Shown one piece after another: positions 63,401 through 64,000 of a stretch of DNA of 64,000 nt; the stretch's first letter is position 1; the number at the start of each line of letters is the position of its first letter. Made by a program: the position numbers and the translations under genes. The notes beneath the pieces are model-generated. The model did not search any database. It was given only the letters and a program-made list of their open reading frames with translations, and was not told the origin of the DNA. The stretch spans positions 62,001-126,000 of the forward strand of contig JAIORK010000008.1 of assembly GCA_021108215.1 (NCBI GenBank). Direction: 5' to 3'. Source of the DNA: a bacterium. GTDB taxonomy: Bacteria; Oederibacteriota; JAAXVQ01; JAUVAV01.

Positions 63401-64000
63401 GATTGTATTTGATGCGTGGCATTGGGTGTCGGAGTCACGGCCTGAACTTTATCAGCAGTATTTCCAGGCCAAGACCCATGGTGAGCGCGATCAGATTCGT
63501 GCTGAAGTTTTGGAAATAATGACTAAGACATTTGATTCTCTCCAGGATATGGTGGGCTGGATTCATATCACCAACGTTAATCCCAACATCAAGTCAGAGA
63601 TGCTGACTCATGGCGCAACCTTGTTCGGGAATGACACTTTCCTGGCCAATCGGGCGTACCTGCGGCATATTCACGCGCAGCGGCCGGACCTGCTGGGCAA
63701 GGTGACGCTCGAACTCGGTCCTCTGTATTTTTTGAGGGCCTGGTTCGGACACGAAGCAGCCATACGTCAAACCGGCAAGAGCCAAAAGGGTAGCGCGCTT
63801 AATTCGGATGGATTCAGCCTGAGCGGTAGGGGGCGTAATATTGTAGGCGGTCTGACAGTGGTGGCCGGTGTTGCTGCGGCACTACTGACAGGCAGTGTTT
63901 TTGCGGCTTTGCCGCTGGCATTGATTACGATTGGAAGCATGCTGGTTGCCGTACCGGTTATTATGAATTTCTTCAAAGGACCGCATGCATTTCGCGCCAT
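39315..64000 (+). CDS. giant multidomain membrane-threaded glycan-assembly protein, 3'-truncated by the window edge
   Basis: One reading frame stays open for 24,686 bases (8,228 complete codons) from ATG 39315 to the last base. I read it codon by codon and met no stop; all codons begin at positions divisible by 3. AAAAGGAG (39297-39304) lies 10 bases before the ATG. In order: signal anchor (33-51), unrecognised domain, helical region, GT2-like domain, GT-B-like domain, multi-pass module, guanylyltransferase, phosphomannomutase, UDPGP-like domain, multi-pass module, helical region, GT2, GT-B, nucleotidyltransferase, and two TIM-like domains, with hydrophobic hairpins between. Most catalytic motifs are intact. 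It has no close counterpart I can name; giant frames are known in Omnitrophota. The C-terminus is not in the window. Confidence 0.95.
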   Translation, partial: MKNISFFPKNSIEVKDVTSMRWWRHPIRKSLTRVIALLVTITFVFPYLTWAFEADAYPAAGSAVTFNDAKVEIPDDYAMTLDANQGQAHLIVHVQDLHCNYEVQSNIANIIDYMADKHALKLVALEGASKPVNTTHLSSFPNEQVKKETGQYFMRQGKISGAEYYAATGRHKISLNGIEKAELYDDSREMVMSFLNDESQGYIYDLCDLLDEIKGGIYNDGLKKIDAQKQAYREGDTSQLKYGAFLCGAAKKQGIHLDAYPQLLGYVSKRQNIIPQDVDPDLVYNQVDALDREIRRTLYTDNAQQTLDIFKHRLEVMEKLLNISATPEELIEYQSNPQAFRVEPIVAFIQKYDAMGDLGMDLEVFGLDTYLTKVMKFYHLADLRSDAFVENTLSDMKAEGTNLAVMVTGGFHTERVLAVMKARGLSYISVRPRMTHEDLVNPYFALLRNRRTPLEKLLAENQNILALAPSFPQVGEPNTVLSAQDEAVQPENVRIFLNLMRMVLQETEIAALVENGQTTLAGLRESAEASQAAYPYANEIQIDWENAQASENAFIVPFAGLNVSAVILPKEAKTVEGVALATIEGEGAYTVTVLDNATVAKTQERILSTGTRVAGTGVRGLLMPLMSPAAVMTAGGMVIAALQPVAGNAFGIGNMMSGLSNMVSGIRGPQMPGGLNNALRNLRAANSEAGFISRNLAIALGGLAVAGVGVYALITLGGFALLPVAAIVVGVGIFAFPIIRTALSRGRETQAAAKPVAAQTRIGKIVQSQEPDQTKTELNTYLYTIKNMQSKEVLKAEVKEYAVALEAGEFVSDQQALAVLSSMLAAAYQNQNVANVSYLIQAYVLGNDVITGHFEMDRLDAANVLAHATVSPEITGTIGEHNTVVQETMVDLLASSLVQLYAFDAEAMLTKKGRIARGHRIKGFYANLESKLQSSRAEAIAYMRANINNPDLLDHRMAGELNTIQLTSRVLYQVANSKVDMNKLVEMGADRTRSFEFRGAVKNVVSMNKIAAIQEPLTVYMTFAAYGEHARMFNENFLYHKFEQVKLLSEVNPKLKMEIIISDDEFANTYPAQKISGKDENGRDYEEPLGSVNIHMGELFGLFTEALTGNGKQEADVHNSWTSEINDNVRLRIVDVDSAIKREKADPGSVPVMAEYINEAASRKGGSIAYALWLGEQLSQQNPDRSFVAYTDADISTDLLQTGLLVEKMLDGADVTIASTELSDSVMEGKTAGRKVQSIGMNTFSNGLLDFSTQIAAIYHLGNGVLNILGRKAIAPKWGGRITDTQRGFKMFTPKTLRKMMETFTQYPQEMAIDTSLLVQLNNIGARIDEAGIAWKPLEEDSTTRPADGVNMLYRLFTQRIAYVLPRLSFGKRLAATWVVLLAGAYLKFALRAFEPASHPFKGKAINRFKAEMVAMEAKATGKSVTEITAEMNAYYSRAAIGDATAEAYVEEFKQKEMERVSQAEPENAEAIIANLNKVKVKAYGVNGMVNSIILTNLSLFGGRTQEVKVALTTKNILKEMGLLKLVMSMFLGGVAAFGVLSIVLAGVTPAAIITIITAGVLAFLPAVTAMRNIRSINVSASANELGQKVITEVRNLGIAIPEDTAIEIRVGELKSTGNNMKELAKWDALTNRITVNRELLKKENQAVLAGTLAQQLAQVFGEELDYAQLYEIGKKVVERQGLSVDEYMESQRIKIGLVSAYAGQGGLKEYVNHLLNGYAHLVKDGLVKVEVFGHTTDLMEKDKIEQGDKEKGPGLVGFGPDTKLGGYATLTEQVEMARKMFQENLTLSGRTVAILDGTGRLPAETTGVLVISQSDVQTAIRKGELIRGNKDSYRKWIGVRAEQARVNIVVREGLAQDAELFSSQQQADTRNILDQKFIGEQEITNEFGTVVKFVVTLPEVDERTVKINLASGEKVGVPVRINRVTRFNVTSNEQLIQSLAERGVDIVNFQWLITSAVDAASGMFNAFMPAAVRKIANIPTTVTMHHTAYTMDMEAAGKVPDLKSKAIVMAGSELIENALSATDQVYVLLNRYVDAYRDIRNIRARRMHHGYFKLKSRVDRKDGKLFIGSVGKWGDYKKVEDVVQSLQEMFKQDASLKGKAIGLIGGGDNPNALGYTKYMKEYYRNHPEEGVLVIEAREVVEAIRAKKLLADDTDSYRQWIAGRAKEAGVNIVYRPGFIENAEFGPINAAYDLSLQPYRATTGTSGPVHEAAGYGGTPTITSLQEKWADDMGDLREEGIFINGIRNIEVTDENGKKKMMVNVQAFGAKLVELANNPEMRAEQAAQNYAAGKILLPVDVAQQYFSDYQRILGKDQSDVVVGKVASDMSSRAPPTGIRFWVGFLGVGLRLVPRIFVSVTNTIQYTAGRIKKFAFSHAKGAKANETKFAETWDETQVVKSRKRQILAASGITAAAFGFSLISYFSLGTAGQAQILSNVTTFLVNNQQYLINGGIFAVLTALQDIIGQKLSDRPTFNWKQTFFSAILGGTVGVQVALLFTAIDWAFPLTGIADSNFFKLFGMNEILSVLPGITIKFIRMFGALVAGLMISLEYNVLTMIFGKNLGNYTVKDQAIKAVDFNILKSPFALLWGFFNQNYSPAIISVFGMAFPFRAAAQGFYDFLWGGIQAWAFNAQEPLRYKLQRLLYRVTGRGFTNEKAAYGMIADGRVLTVSEFAGLVNINEAAAKKALEYLASPLGEKVEMGGIDKKIAADGQEVYYQIKAADMSKARVVILAGGGGERVWPASDGTYPKQFQSFSKDGKTMLAKTVARVMSMGIAKEQILIATRSSFVTQVQESLPTDFPVENIIGEPGKKDTGAAIALNLAHMEPGTTGVFLPADHVISEHLTGAEQAEALDTFRQAIEAGVKASQNKERVVSTIGIRPSYAATGYGYIQTGDQTKMGVDKTNVLQGKGFQEKPKKDVAIEMVQSGDYVWNAGMFVMQRDFGLELFEKHAPAISQAMDGIRNRLSTIAELRAQQLGDGFVEPRQRAIERNQREIAELYNGIPKEAAVSVDFAIMENLKQELMTVEGTFPWFDEGDWGSMTEAKDQDGNQEIGPGQVRLEGTQNTVVYAGQNINVTVRGLDDHVVAVKDGMVLVMPKALSDKLKTLTAELNTDAAMKQFVAGTASDRGAGLVHQKDSENSRVDTDNGLVALFGVTGVRVKQTGDRVIVEKDVATGITRRGQRGSATLDFAMLLGGIGMIGLGVFLGITGAGLMMVVGGLAASLGVALAVMPALYRVWQNRGAVKAETRLEKALDTATGIAAISGFIWLGAVVLGSVVSMVGFLIATLGGSPDVFQLVEFVSAYGYLAMTGLYGVALSSFGALYVMNRIKRWFSDGLTKASWTKNKALKFGTSGLRGLVTDMTDAECYINTKGYVEYLIDTNQIKRGDTITIGGDLRSSTDRIMEAVARGVLDAGCKVENIGKVPSPTVMFHAMQKGQASVMVTGSHIPDDRNGIKFNKADGEVLKADEAGVLASVNKVRAEEVAKNVLKSNFDNEGMLKAGVEKALGKENTAAYTQFVRRYLDIFPANALKGRKIVVEQHSAVGRDMLVEILEGLGAEVVAAQRSEAFVPKDTENITQETRDNFRVLAKEHQPFAIVSTDGDSDRPFVVDENGLFNRGDELGIVVARFLGADFAAVPISSNDAVLNVLGSESVPLQLTRIGSPYVIAAMNEAMAQGKQRVVSWEVNGGFLTANDMEINGKILKALPTRDAILPIIVALLAAHEKGSVSQVFGELPQRFTQAGLLDNFPQSVSQALLTMLKPSDGTILQVNYLIGTIEVERSDGSKESIPMDGELAKEMLAVKATLENQYFTSENGFGELASMNFIDGVRMRFSNQDVAHIRPSGNAPQLRMYTNTDSQERANQVVDQGIADGGILRQMEKDLKGADQTTTRQRSGEAGFVTLPVMASVAGLGMLAGAIILAIGAGTLIMPAIILGAAGFVFFMGGILFALRDNVLGTRGFVNQVRVRINGKRANIRIDLHQAETVKGAIVPRFVSKQQNFTLRFEDRALSGKLLEVEGKTYLKIGERWVMVQQTDLNTLPLAELVNSELLLGNPGLRTFLGIKAVTADHLAMKLPENIRAVTELPGIAETRYDQTVIDDALETLAATDLIRLMESDNLRTEHLVDYLDGLAVIAGKQALHYDEFKVAMDKLQIFLGIAPTLMGLNISQEMQADAGQLMVYFTKLKMGYPELLMDRIKQDISQIKTEVDNMGTIVDGKTGAIAEGDLVNVNFLDVTQKQDLENQFAAQGINPADYKTIAEIGIAGQGSRILKDYFRRNKMDTQVFPAADAFMNYLRGKGVAGKALAARLANQTYTGLIGMMAARNPGAIWIGGMPTIQSIEKLVGKGRRILTQAVVHYLNLDGTFQKEKVDVGGHGFLPRTLANDAEALVGMIEQGAVWEHIQGDDLGNEFNSGAMAWMIKTGQTPFSPLVTPQEIHFNDRLASIVRLVEAGRTVTIAGKKVAAVEGRVIVLEDGVRLDVEAEMDKFRQDRDAMNAMVARAGALKADPIAQRDSIIAAMTFFMESIYQPVAAVNYTADGKTKPLFAYSQKAGGSLIEVAGGARFAEQSNYTDEVTMTNSQGRTSAFPRNVFLAIMQRDFNTNHFSVDPIAIAANRDSEIKNAYHAFLEYAQVLRENPAALAKRRRILEEKVAARIRVIGTTDWAYRGLAVERLMLAVFPIPCEYKGKGETAFIKLNMMAQDVISFEAMLALSKTTAEDITLDQLDEIMQSAGSRETFADKAVVKNEMFKRSGIDLAPADGLENIPRFKSIMVDMNDFTQAKDDFSQVNLRLNPVVGNFFDDTLGDLQRQALTGIWWAQEAQQLGLIGEKAQAVFQAVCQAVVINGPKLEDNAPAQEKIDYAKKLELLHAIRELVFAENIAQIYNWSKLIDESTDTPSAETMLGYSAQKPATVVAAVTPQTPAETVRKLNFVSRRNLAVAAVGAIIAVSITATILTGTPETANGAALLGFWRTIEPYALSALTGGAMAGIADAIGQKLSDRPANNRKQTLWAAIIGLSFGIQTQLIFQFIDYAAPLAGWGASGLIQSLGLTGTMVGWDWAVPWVRMVMGAGTAIMMVEYWVITTFFAKNLKTYNFKNEGNKFIDFFIAKTPIALAYNYALQNLVPMSLVMAAFILPIRSIAQIVTDQIFAILQAWAFNQSHPLRYYAARAFNRLLGRTPQGPGADEPQTRFGQIAQIKEHETKKAAMNDLAWQVRQMENSAQFDELIREFDQALAAGEFTSEGESLAVLASLLAAAYQTPALNFEGAVELENLNEDVTKKNEMLQAADQVARATTDEAASRALSAASETLNLYTVALLSEPTLNLFAYDAVQTFTAGDIARQQNVTKFYQELESRLASDRSAAVAYMREHLTDTELYDQKNLAELNGQRVMSSLLFNVSQSAVGYAVIESVAKQDGASYWFKSADKNVESMIKLTQVKEPTTVYMSFAVYGEQMRLFNEDFLRMKVRQMQELIDINPNLRVEFIISDDEYATAFPKAAQGIQVHSGDVMTLFLDAMLETPGQETNDRFGAWRAQAHENMGFRVVNVEAAVQREIANPGSVPVMAEYANETRSRKGGSIQYLLWMGEQLSHEQSDRRSYVAYTDADISTDMMQTGLLIHGIREGASAAIGTSEASTSVLASKSLGRKLKSLVYNILVNGLLQLSSATIPVTGRITDTQRGFKMFSPGVLQRMHSAFTQYPQEMAIDTALLSQLRLMGEPIVEAPIAWLASEAESTVRAQDNSDMLYRVLQQRRDYVRPRQMGAQTGLLKQAVGFVWLMGGAMMLRLLVAMINTDRQLHGSAIAKFKQVMITAEADATGKSIEQIEQDMDAFYKREGIDTESIEGYIADFKMKEPIRLFQAEADQAPALVSQIEAITLKDYAVGGITKNMTRIRNLFQMGDYKVAVGKILRDNLRQPEAINAIELNAVGKQVRAQLAAQGIAVPANVSFASAGLKKTGRNLQELSRWSDSQNRVLVARELLRSENQAVLAGVLAQQLAKQYGDEMNKIELYQLGRSVVEGMDLEVREYAASQRIKIGVVSAYAHLGGLKEFVNHTLNGYGPLIKDGVVEVEVFGHEDVRKGKALPEVDVRNVKVTAADGFKTTVPVRINRVTKFNDSTSIERVGYAVAQRDCDVVNFTWLLTSAADDPKGVLGAFAPAVIEKIAGVPTTVTMHHTVHTMDLEAGQKVTGFVSKIKVVAGSELIERSLGLVSQVYVLLDRYIDAYRDNYGIQARRMHHGFFQLKEDLPREDDMVFIGSVGKWGDYKLVEDQVKGLQEMFKQDTSLKDKAIGLLGGGDNPNALGYTKRMEEFYRSHPEEGVLVITGAEVVAAVEAAGDMDMNSYRAWIAARAAEADATIVYRSGFIEDAEFGPINDTYDIALLLYRSTTGTSGPAHEAAGIGGTPIVASLQEPRYDDLADLRQEGLFVNGVQTVETTGPEGQKVMIPNAEECGSVLAELVKNDTMRHEQQARNFAAGQSLVPARIGEQYYNDFTRILKMDQADTVVGKLRTSRSTQLPARGAMFWARFSVMFVFSLGPRIVASILSAVNYARGNLVGIAFTRRAYDQIMQGKELTAEAMAQEQGISVKKARRALEKMASVEAETSHHPGVDRVVRADGTVAYVSVGYKNANLSELRNVVKKNLGPKEALVITNGGDDVIAEQKFQSQAKSIFRKDGKVAIMAHPEVVRRGQFQGLLDAIRSFVKRHGALDKNDVSVGIMMPGKGTRMSPLTQRAFGIKPFLPMLVRSSRTGAWFSGAEASLYTWSLVANHLKRMGFRGMAWKWGDEPQIAANHMAAMNLELSEADAVRFGAQTVITEDLAANKEWLHVDAKTGEFKQVRRRSRDALLERLGVEDTVDAKAFVHIGSPAFSYTFLEAAEQAFSDLTEGWIDVDGYIFEALTQDQATWNAEVAKDSGLQKVLSDYPDFYERVQNMKAIINAKRGRAADSSLNIQVIDFGEGLYWGDIGQLAKARDTLWAVNDRTGKNGEFARRMAAIDHIKPDQYGNIVVGDSRVPQDGSVRNSVIINTKIHGQAAISGAVLVDSELNNASIAQGAVVFESTVADLTMGENAYAHGSVAETVDVPAQFVHTSMPVNPKNTAAGLENWMADSRENVGKGNLYEKPQWGNSMSLQAKFDQMRQREVMPDAIEAEISIIREQIAQQFRRVDIDQQGPGTGQGRFGNIRVLPIIVGLGLAGLGIAGVITMALPLIWIAPIALVGALVAIIPVTLPGIRQMLQNRPVWTIVSSLVLLLPMLALTAVPFHGVLGEIIMPIVETTGSAWVFFGLFVPFLTLYMGTTVLVTASLIGGVYGVINVLRSSRRTSRTKDQTRQPGRGEGGFINLNVLGSIAGVAATILGVVMLGTVGLTVASGLTVALGLGLIGIVFLSNRSKLGLISKLVMAFLASGGLGLLMSQPAVNYTQQERFAIAQRDYSSLSDQALTRYMLSQSKISTVAFAFVGERIKGNALNGLIKGYMSYYGFYTGAKDIEIFSSPDQLDMVDRGDLPAPAAYHHAWGHSVVESLDRVLETKHATQTHYTIHWPNWDDYFSIKEGGPGVADSQDFLAFHTDRALEAEVRAEELALLDRAAQSNTVILMETTIGWRSEQLLDKTGRSRADYMRNLIAHVRKLQDAWLAQNPDKTRAEAPIGITLNPWHLAMDVYGPQIQQWISEGKSASEIRDALLPLMTEFYQQTQGMVQRFYFGNSTLTDMNLPVELQRGRILAAEGIVPEMQLFRMVLADNSEIVNNSTMEVSPQAAVQSLQGEQAAQERRSATVSTVVLAIGGALLTAGLVVFAVVGLSGIAAGLAIVGVAALTVRSILRRNRVRNSYPLTNEQGTLAATDREILRTVFQQGGVSLSWTMVMNNVKNTVALRGLQALVPFFVRSYMWVAGRFLGIRKAEIYDDGVQPEIALRMARKGKLAIQTIHSAAWNETVDQLYPLFNRTFEPQEEAKMIFHTELMNDLISDFKVKEGMQGADRMDVLMAMAEQARANNIQLLIEPVFELTKQSSLANFQQSVEEVRAWREAWAVKYPGQEIPIQIVFDAWHWVSESRPELYQQYFQAKTHGERDQIRAEVLEIMTKTFDSLQDMVGWIHITNVNPNIKSEMLTHGATLFGNDTFLANRAYLRHIHAQRPDLLGKVTLELGPLYFLRAWFGHEAAIRQTGKSQKGSALNSDGFSLSGRGRNIVGGLTVVAGVAAALLTGSVFAALPLALITIGSMLVAVPVIMNFFKGPHAFRA
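39540..40742 (+). other. giant protein: unrecognised N-terminal domain
   Basis: About residues 76-476. Conserved-looking motifs are HVQDLHCNYEVQSNI (His93, Asp96, His98), LVALEGAS, and MVTGGFHTERVL (His412). The His/Asp/Glu arrangement recalls ChaN/TraB-like (EreA-ChaN) folds with an early histidine and a late G-x-H, but this is a weak guess. It is the first folded part after the signal anchor. Confidence 0.45.
41397..41547 (+). other. giant protein: hydrophobic hairpin 1
   Basis: Residues about 695-745. NSEAGFISRNL is followed by two hydrophobic stretches (AIALGGLAVAGVGVYALI and ALLPVAAIVVGVGIFAF). It is the first of a series of similar spacers. Confidence 0.75.
41622..42356 (+). other. giant protein: helical region, copy 1
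   Basis: About residues 770-1014, Ala/Glu/Leu-rich and helical. AVALEAGEFVSDQQALAVL and EAIAYMRANINNPDLLDHR match AALAAGEF.SEGESLAVL and AAVAYMREHLTDTELYDQ in the second copy at 54867-55616. Function unknown. Confidence 0.7.
42357..43412 (+). other. giant protein: GT2-type glycosyltransferase domain, copy 1
   Basis: About residues 1015-1366. ASRKGGSIAYAL is like the NxGKGxAL step, YTDADIST holds the DxD-type metal site at 1192-1194, and ITDTQRGFKMF (Asp1284) with EMAIDTSLLVQL matches dolichol-phosphate-mannose-synthase/GtrB-like transferases. A single hydrophobic segment follows (43434-43490). Such enzymes move a sugar from NDP-sugar or to a polyprenyl carrier. Confidence 0.8.
43884..44036 (+). 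other. giant protein: hydrophobic hairpin between GT2 and GT-B, copy 1 only
   Basis: LLKLVMSMFLGGVAAFGVL and AIITIITAGVLAFLPAV form two membrane-length stretches. The matching stretch of copy 2 (near 57000) lacks them and reads KILRDNLRQPEAINAIEL instead. Confidence 0.7.
44391..46277 (+). other. giant protein: GT-B-type glycosyltransferase domain, copy 1
   Basis: About residues 1693-2321. The N-domain begins RIKIGLVSAYAGQGGLKEY (glycine loop), with VDIVNFQWLITS and TTVTMHHTAYT. The C-domain has FIGSVGKWGDYKKVEDVV, IGLIGGGDNPNALGY and PYRATTGTSGPVHEAAGYGG, which corresponds to the donor-binding GT4 region. The Glu of VHEAA is kept, but the first Glu of the usual E-x7-E pair is not evident. 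An insertion (44604-44927) interrupts the N-domain. Confidence 0.75.
44604..44927 (+). other. giant protein: degenerate extra copy of the GT-B C-domain
   Basis: About residues 1764-1871. KLGGYATLTEQVEMARKMF and then TGVLVISQSDVQTAIRKGEL and DSYRKWIGVRAEQARVNIV align by eye with KWGDYKKVEDVVQSLQEMF, EGVLVIEAREVVEAIRAKKL and DSYRQWIAGRAKEAGVNIV of the same protein (from about 45531). The glycine-rich middle and the GTSGP...E region are lost. It looks like a decayed partial duplication inserted into the N-domain. Confidence 0.7.
46308..47231 (+). other. giant protein: multi-pass membrane module A
   Basis: About residues 2332-2639. One hydrophobic segment at 46323-46380, then about five from 46505 to 47200. 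It contains LQDIIGQKLSDRPTFNWKQT, matched by IADAIGQKLSDRPANNRKQT in module B (54093-54842). The pattern of a polar D-x-x-x-Q in the first segment recalls Mpv17/PMP22 proteins, but that is only a resemblance. Confidence 0.65.
47232..47480 (+). other. giant protein: small helix-turn-helix-like linker, copy 1
   Basis: ADGRVLTVSEFAGLVNINEAAAKKALEYL resembles a winged-helix recognition pattern. Copy 2 at 58950-59150 reads GKELTAEAMAQEQGISVKKARRALEKM. Both precede a nucleotidyltransferase. Confidence 0.5.
47481..48644 (+). other. giant protein: mannose-1-phosphate guanylyltransferase domain
   Basis: About residues 2723-3110. The signature LAGGGGERVWPASDGTYPKQF keeps the GGxGxR...WPxS...PKQF positions, followed by GEPGKKDTGAAIAL, FLPADHVI, RPSYAATGYGYI, FQEKPKKDVA with YVWNAGMFVM, and FPWFDEGDWGSM. 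The domain makes GDP-mannose from GTP and mannose-1-phosphate. All the usual catalytic positions look present. Confidence 0.88.
48855..49310 (+). other. giant protein: two hydrophobic hairpins before the phosphomutase
   Basis: Preceded by TRRGQRGSATLDF. Four hydrophobic stretches: MLLGGIGMIGLGVFLGI, MMVVGGLAASLGVALAV, IAAISGFIWLGAVVLGSVV and LAMTGLYGVALSSFGALYV. Confidence 0.75.
49350..50966 (+). other. giant protein: phosphomannomutase/phosphoglucomutase domain
   Basis: About residues 3346-3884. All four alpha-D-phosphohexomutase loops are visible: KFGTSGLRG, the phosphoserine loop VTGSHIPDDRNGIKF (Ser3443), the metal loop DGDSDRPFVV (3598), the sugar loop SWEVNGGFLTAND, and the phosphate loop RPSGNAPQLRMY (3839). 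It would convert hexose-6-phosphate to hexose-1-phosphate, feeding the guanylyltransferase domain that precedes it. Confidence 0.9.
51006..51167 (+). other. giant protein: hydrophobic hairpin after the phosphomutase
   Basis: TRQRSGEAGFVTLPV then VAGLGMLAGAIILAIGAG and AIILGAAGFVFFMGGILFA. The same R-x-G-E-x-G-F lead-in appears at 61270. Confidence 0.75.
51183..53990 (+). other. giant protein: UDPGP-like nucleotidyltransferase region, tentative
   Basis: About residues 3957-4892. VDVGGHGFLPRTLANDAEAL (His4372) with WEHIQGDDLGNEF, then QKAGGSLIEVAGG and DFNTNHFSVDP (4597) are in the order seen in UTP-glucose-1-phosphate uridylyltransferase-like (UDPGP) proteins, which have G-GHG, N-DNL, KGG and FNTNN motifs. 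The N-terminal GGLGTRLG loop is not visible, so activity is doubtful. The first 280 residues (51183-52010) are helical and unrecognised. Confidence 0.5.
54093..54842 (+). other. giant protein: multi-pass membrane module B
   Basis: About residues 4927-5176, five or six hydrophobic stretches. IADAIGQKLSDRPANNRKQT, VPWVRMVMGAGTAIMMVEYW and ILQAWAFNQSHPLRYYAAR match module A (IKFIRMFGALVAGLMISLEY, IQAWAFNAQEPLRYKLQR). Confidence 0.7.
54867..55616 (+). other. giant protein: helical region, copy 2
   Basis: Second copy of the region at 41622-42356, clearly alignable by eye over its second half (AYMREHLTDTELYDQKNLAEL). Confidence 0.7.
55617..56579 (+). other. giant protein: GT2-type glycosyltransferase domain, copy 2
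   Basis: About residues 5435-5755. YTDADISTDMMQTGLL keeps the metal-site Asp (5599), and RITDTQRGFKMFSP (Asp5671) and TQYPQEMAIDTALL are almost identical to copy 1. A hydrophobic segment follows near 56620 as in copy 1. Confidence 0.8.
57393..58811 (+). other. giant protein: GT-B-type glycosyltransferase domain, copy 2
   Basis: About residues 6027-6499. RIKIGVVSAYAHLGGLKEF, VGKWGDYKLVEDQVKGLQEM, GLLGGGDNPNALGYTKRM and GTSGPAHEAAGIGGTP parallel copy 1. It lacks the 44604-44927 insertion and so shows the simpler, probably ancestral form. Confidence 0.77.
58950..59150 (+). other. giant protein: helix-turn-helix-like linker, copy 2
   Basis: GKELTAEAMAQEQGISVKKARRALEKM; see copy 1 at 47232. Also preceded by a hydrophobic segment (about 58855-58930). 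Confidence 0.5.
59160..60776 (+). other. giant protein: sugar nucleotidyltransferase with beta-helix-like tail
   Basis: About residues 6616-7154. GIMMPGKGTRMSPLTQRAF (6714 onward) with IKPFLPML fits the G-x-G-T-R-M-x-P-L-T...K-P loop of NDP-sugar pyrophosphorylases. From about 60290 a hexapeptide-like series (NIVVGDSRV, GSVRNSVIINTKI, AAISGAVLVDSEL, ASIAQGAVVFEST) suggests a left-handed beta helix, as in GlgC/GlmU-type proteins. The nucleotide and sugar are unknown. Confidence 0.65.
60828..61523 (+). other. giant protein: cluster of hydrophobic hairpins
   Basis: Roughly seven hydrophobic stretches, with a break RSSRRTSRTKDQTRQPGRG leading to GEGGFINLNV at about 61280. It separates the nucleotidyltransferase from the TIM-like domains. 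Confidence 0.7.
61590..62561 (+). other. giant protein: TIM-barrel-like domain 1
   Basis: About residues 7426-7749. VILMETTIGWRSEQLLD then IGITLNPWHLAMDVYG then VQRFYFGNSTL has a similar order to Glu, Asp/His, and strand motifs of xylose-isomerase-like barrels. It resembles domain 2 (62778-63788). Tentative. Confidence 0.45.
62610..62747 (+). other. giant protein: hydrophobic hairpin between the TIM-like domains
   Basis: VSTVVLAIGGALLTAGLVVF and GLSGIAAGLAIVGVAALTV, followed by basic RSILRRNRVRN. Confidence 0.72.
62778..63788 (+). other. giant protein: TIM-barrel-like domain 2
   Basis: About residues 7822-8158. LLIEPVFELTKQSSL, QIVFDAWHWVSESRPEL and MVGWIHITNVNPNIKSEM resemble the E...D-x-W/G-H...H pattern of xylose-isomerase-like (AP endonuclease 2) barrels. 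It parallels domain 1 and suggests a tandem duplication. Confidence 0.48.
63831..63989 (+). other. giant protein: last visible hydrophobic hairpin
   Basis: NIVGGLTVVAGVAAALLTG and LPLALITIGSMLVAVPVIM, after SDGFSLSGRGR. The frame continues past the window, so more domains are expected. Confidence 0.72.

Noticed and set aside
39315-64000. Splitting the giant frame into separate genes at domain borders
   Set aside because: No stop, start with ribosome-binding site, or terminator was found at any domain border; many antisense and other-frame short frames in the region have no domains.
1-64000. CRISPR arrays, rRNA genes, tmRNA or 6S-like RNAs
   Set aside because: No regularly spaced direct repeats of CRISPR length and no recognisable RNA cores other than tRNA-Glu were seen; the half-site array at 1993-2072 is too short and in-frame.
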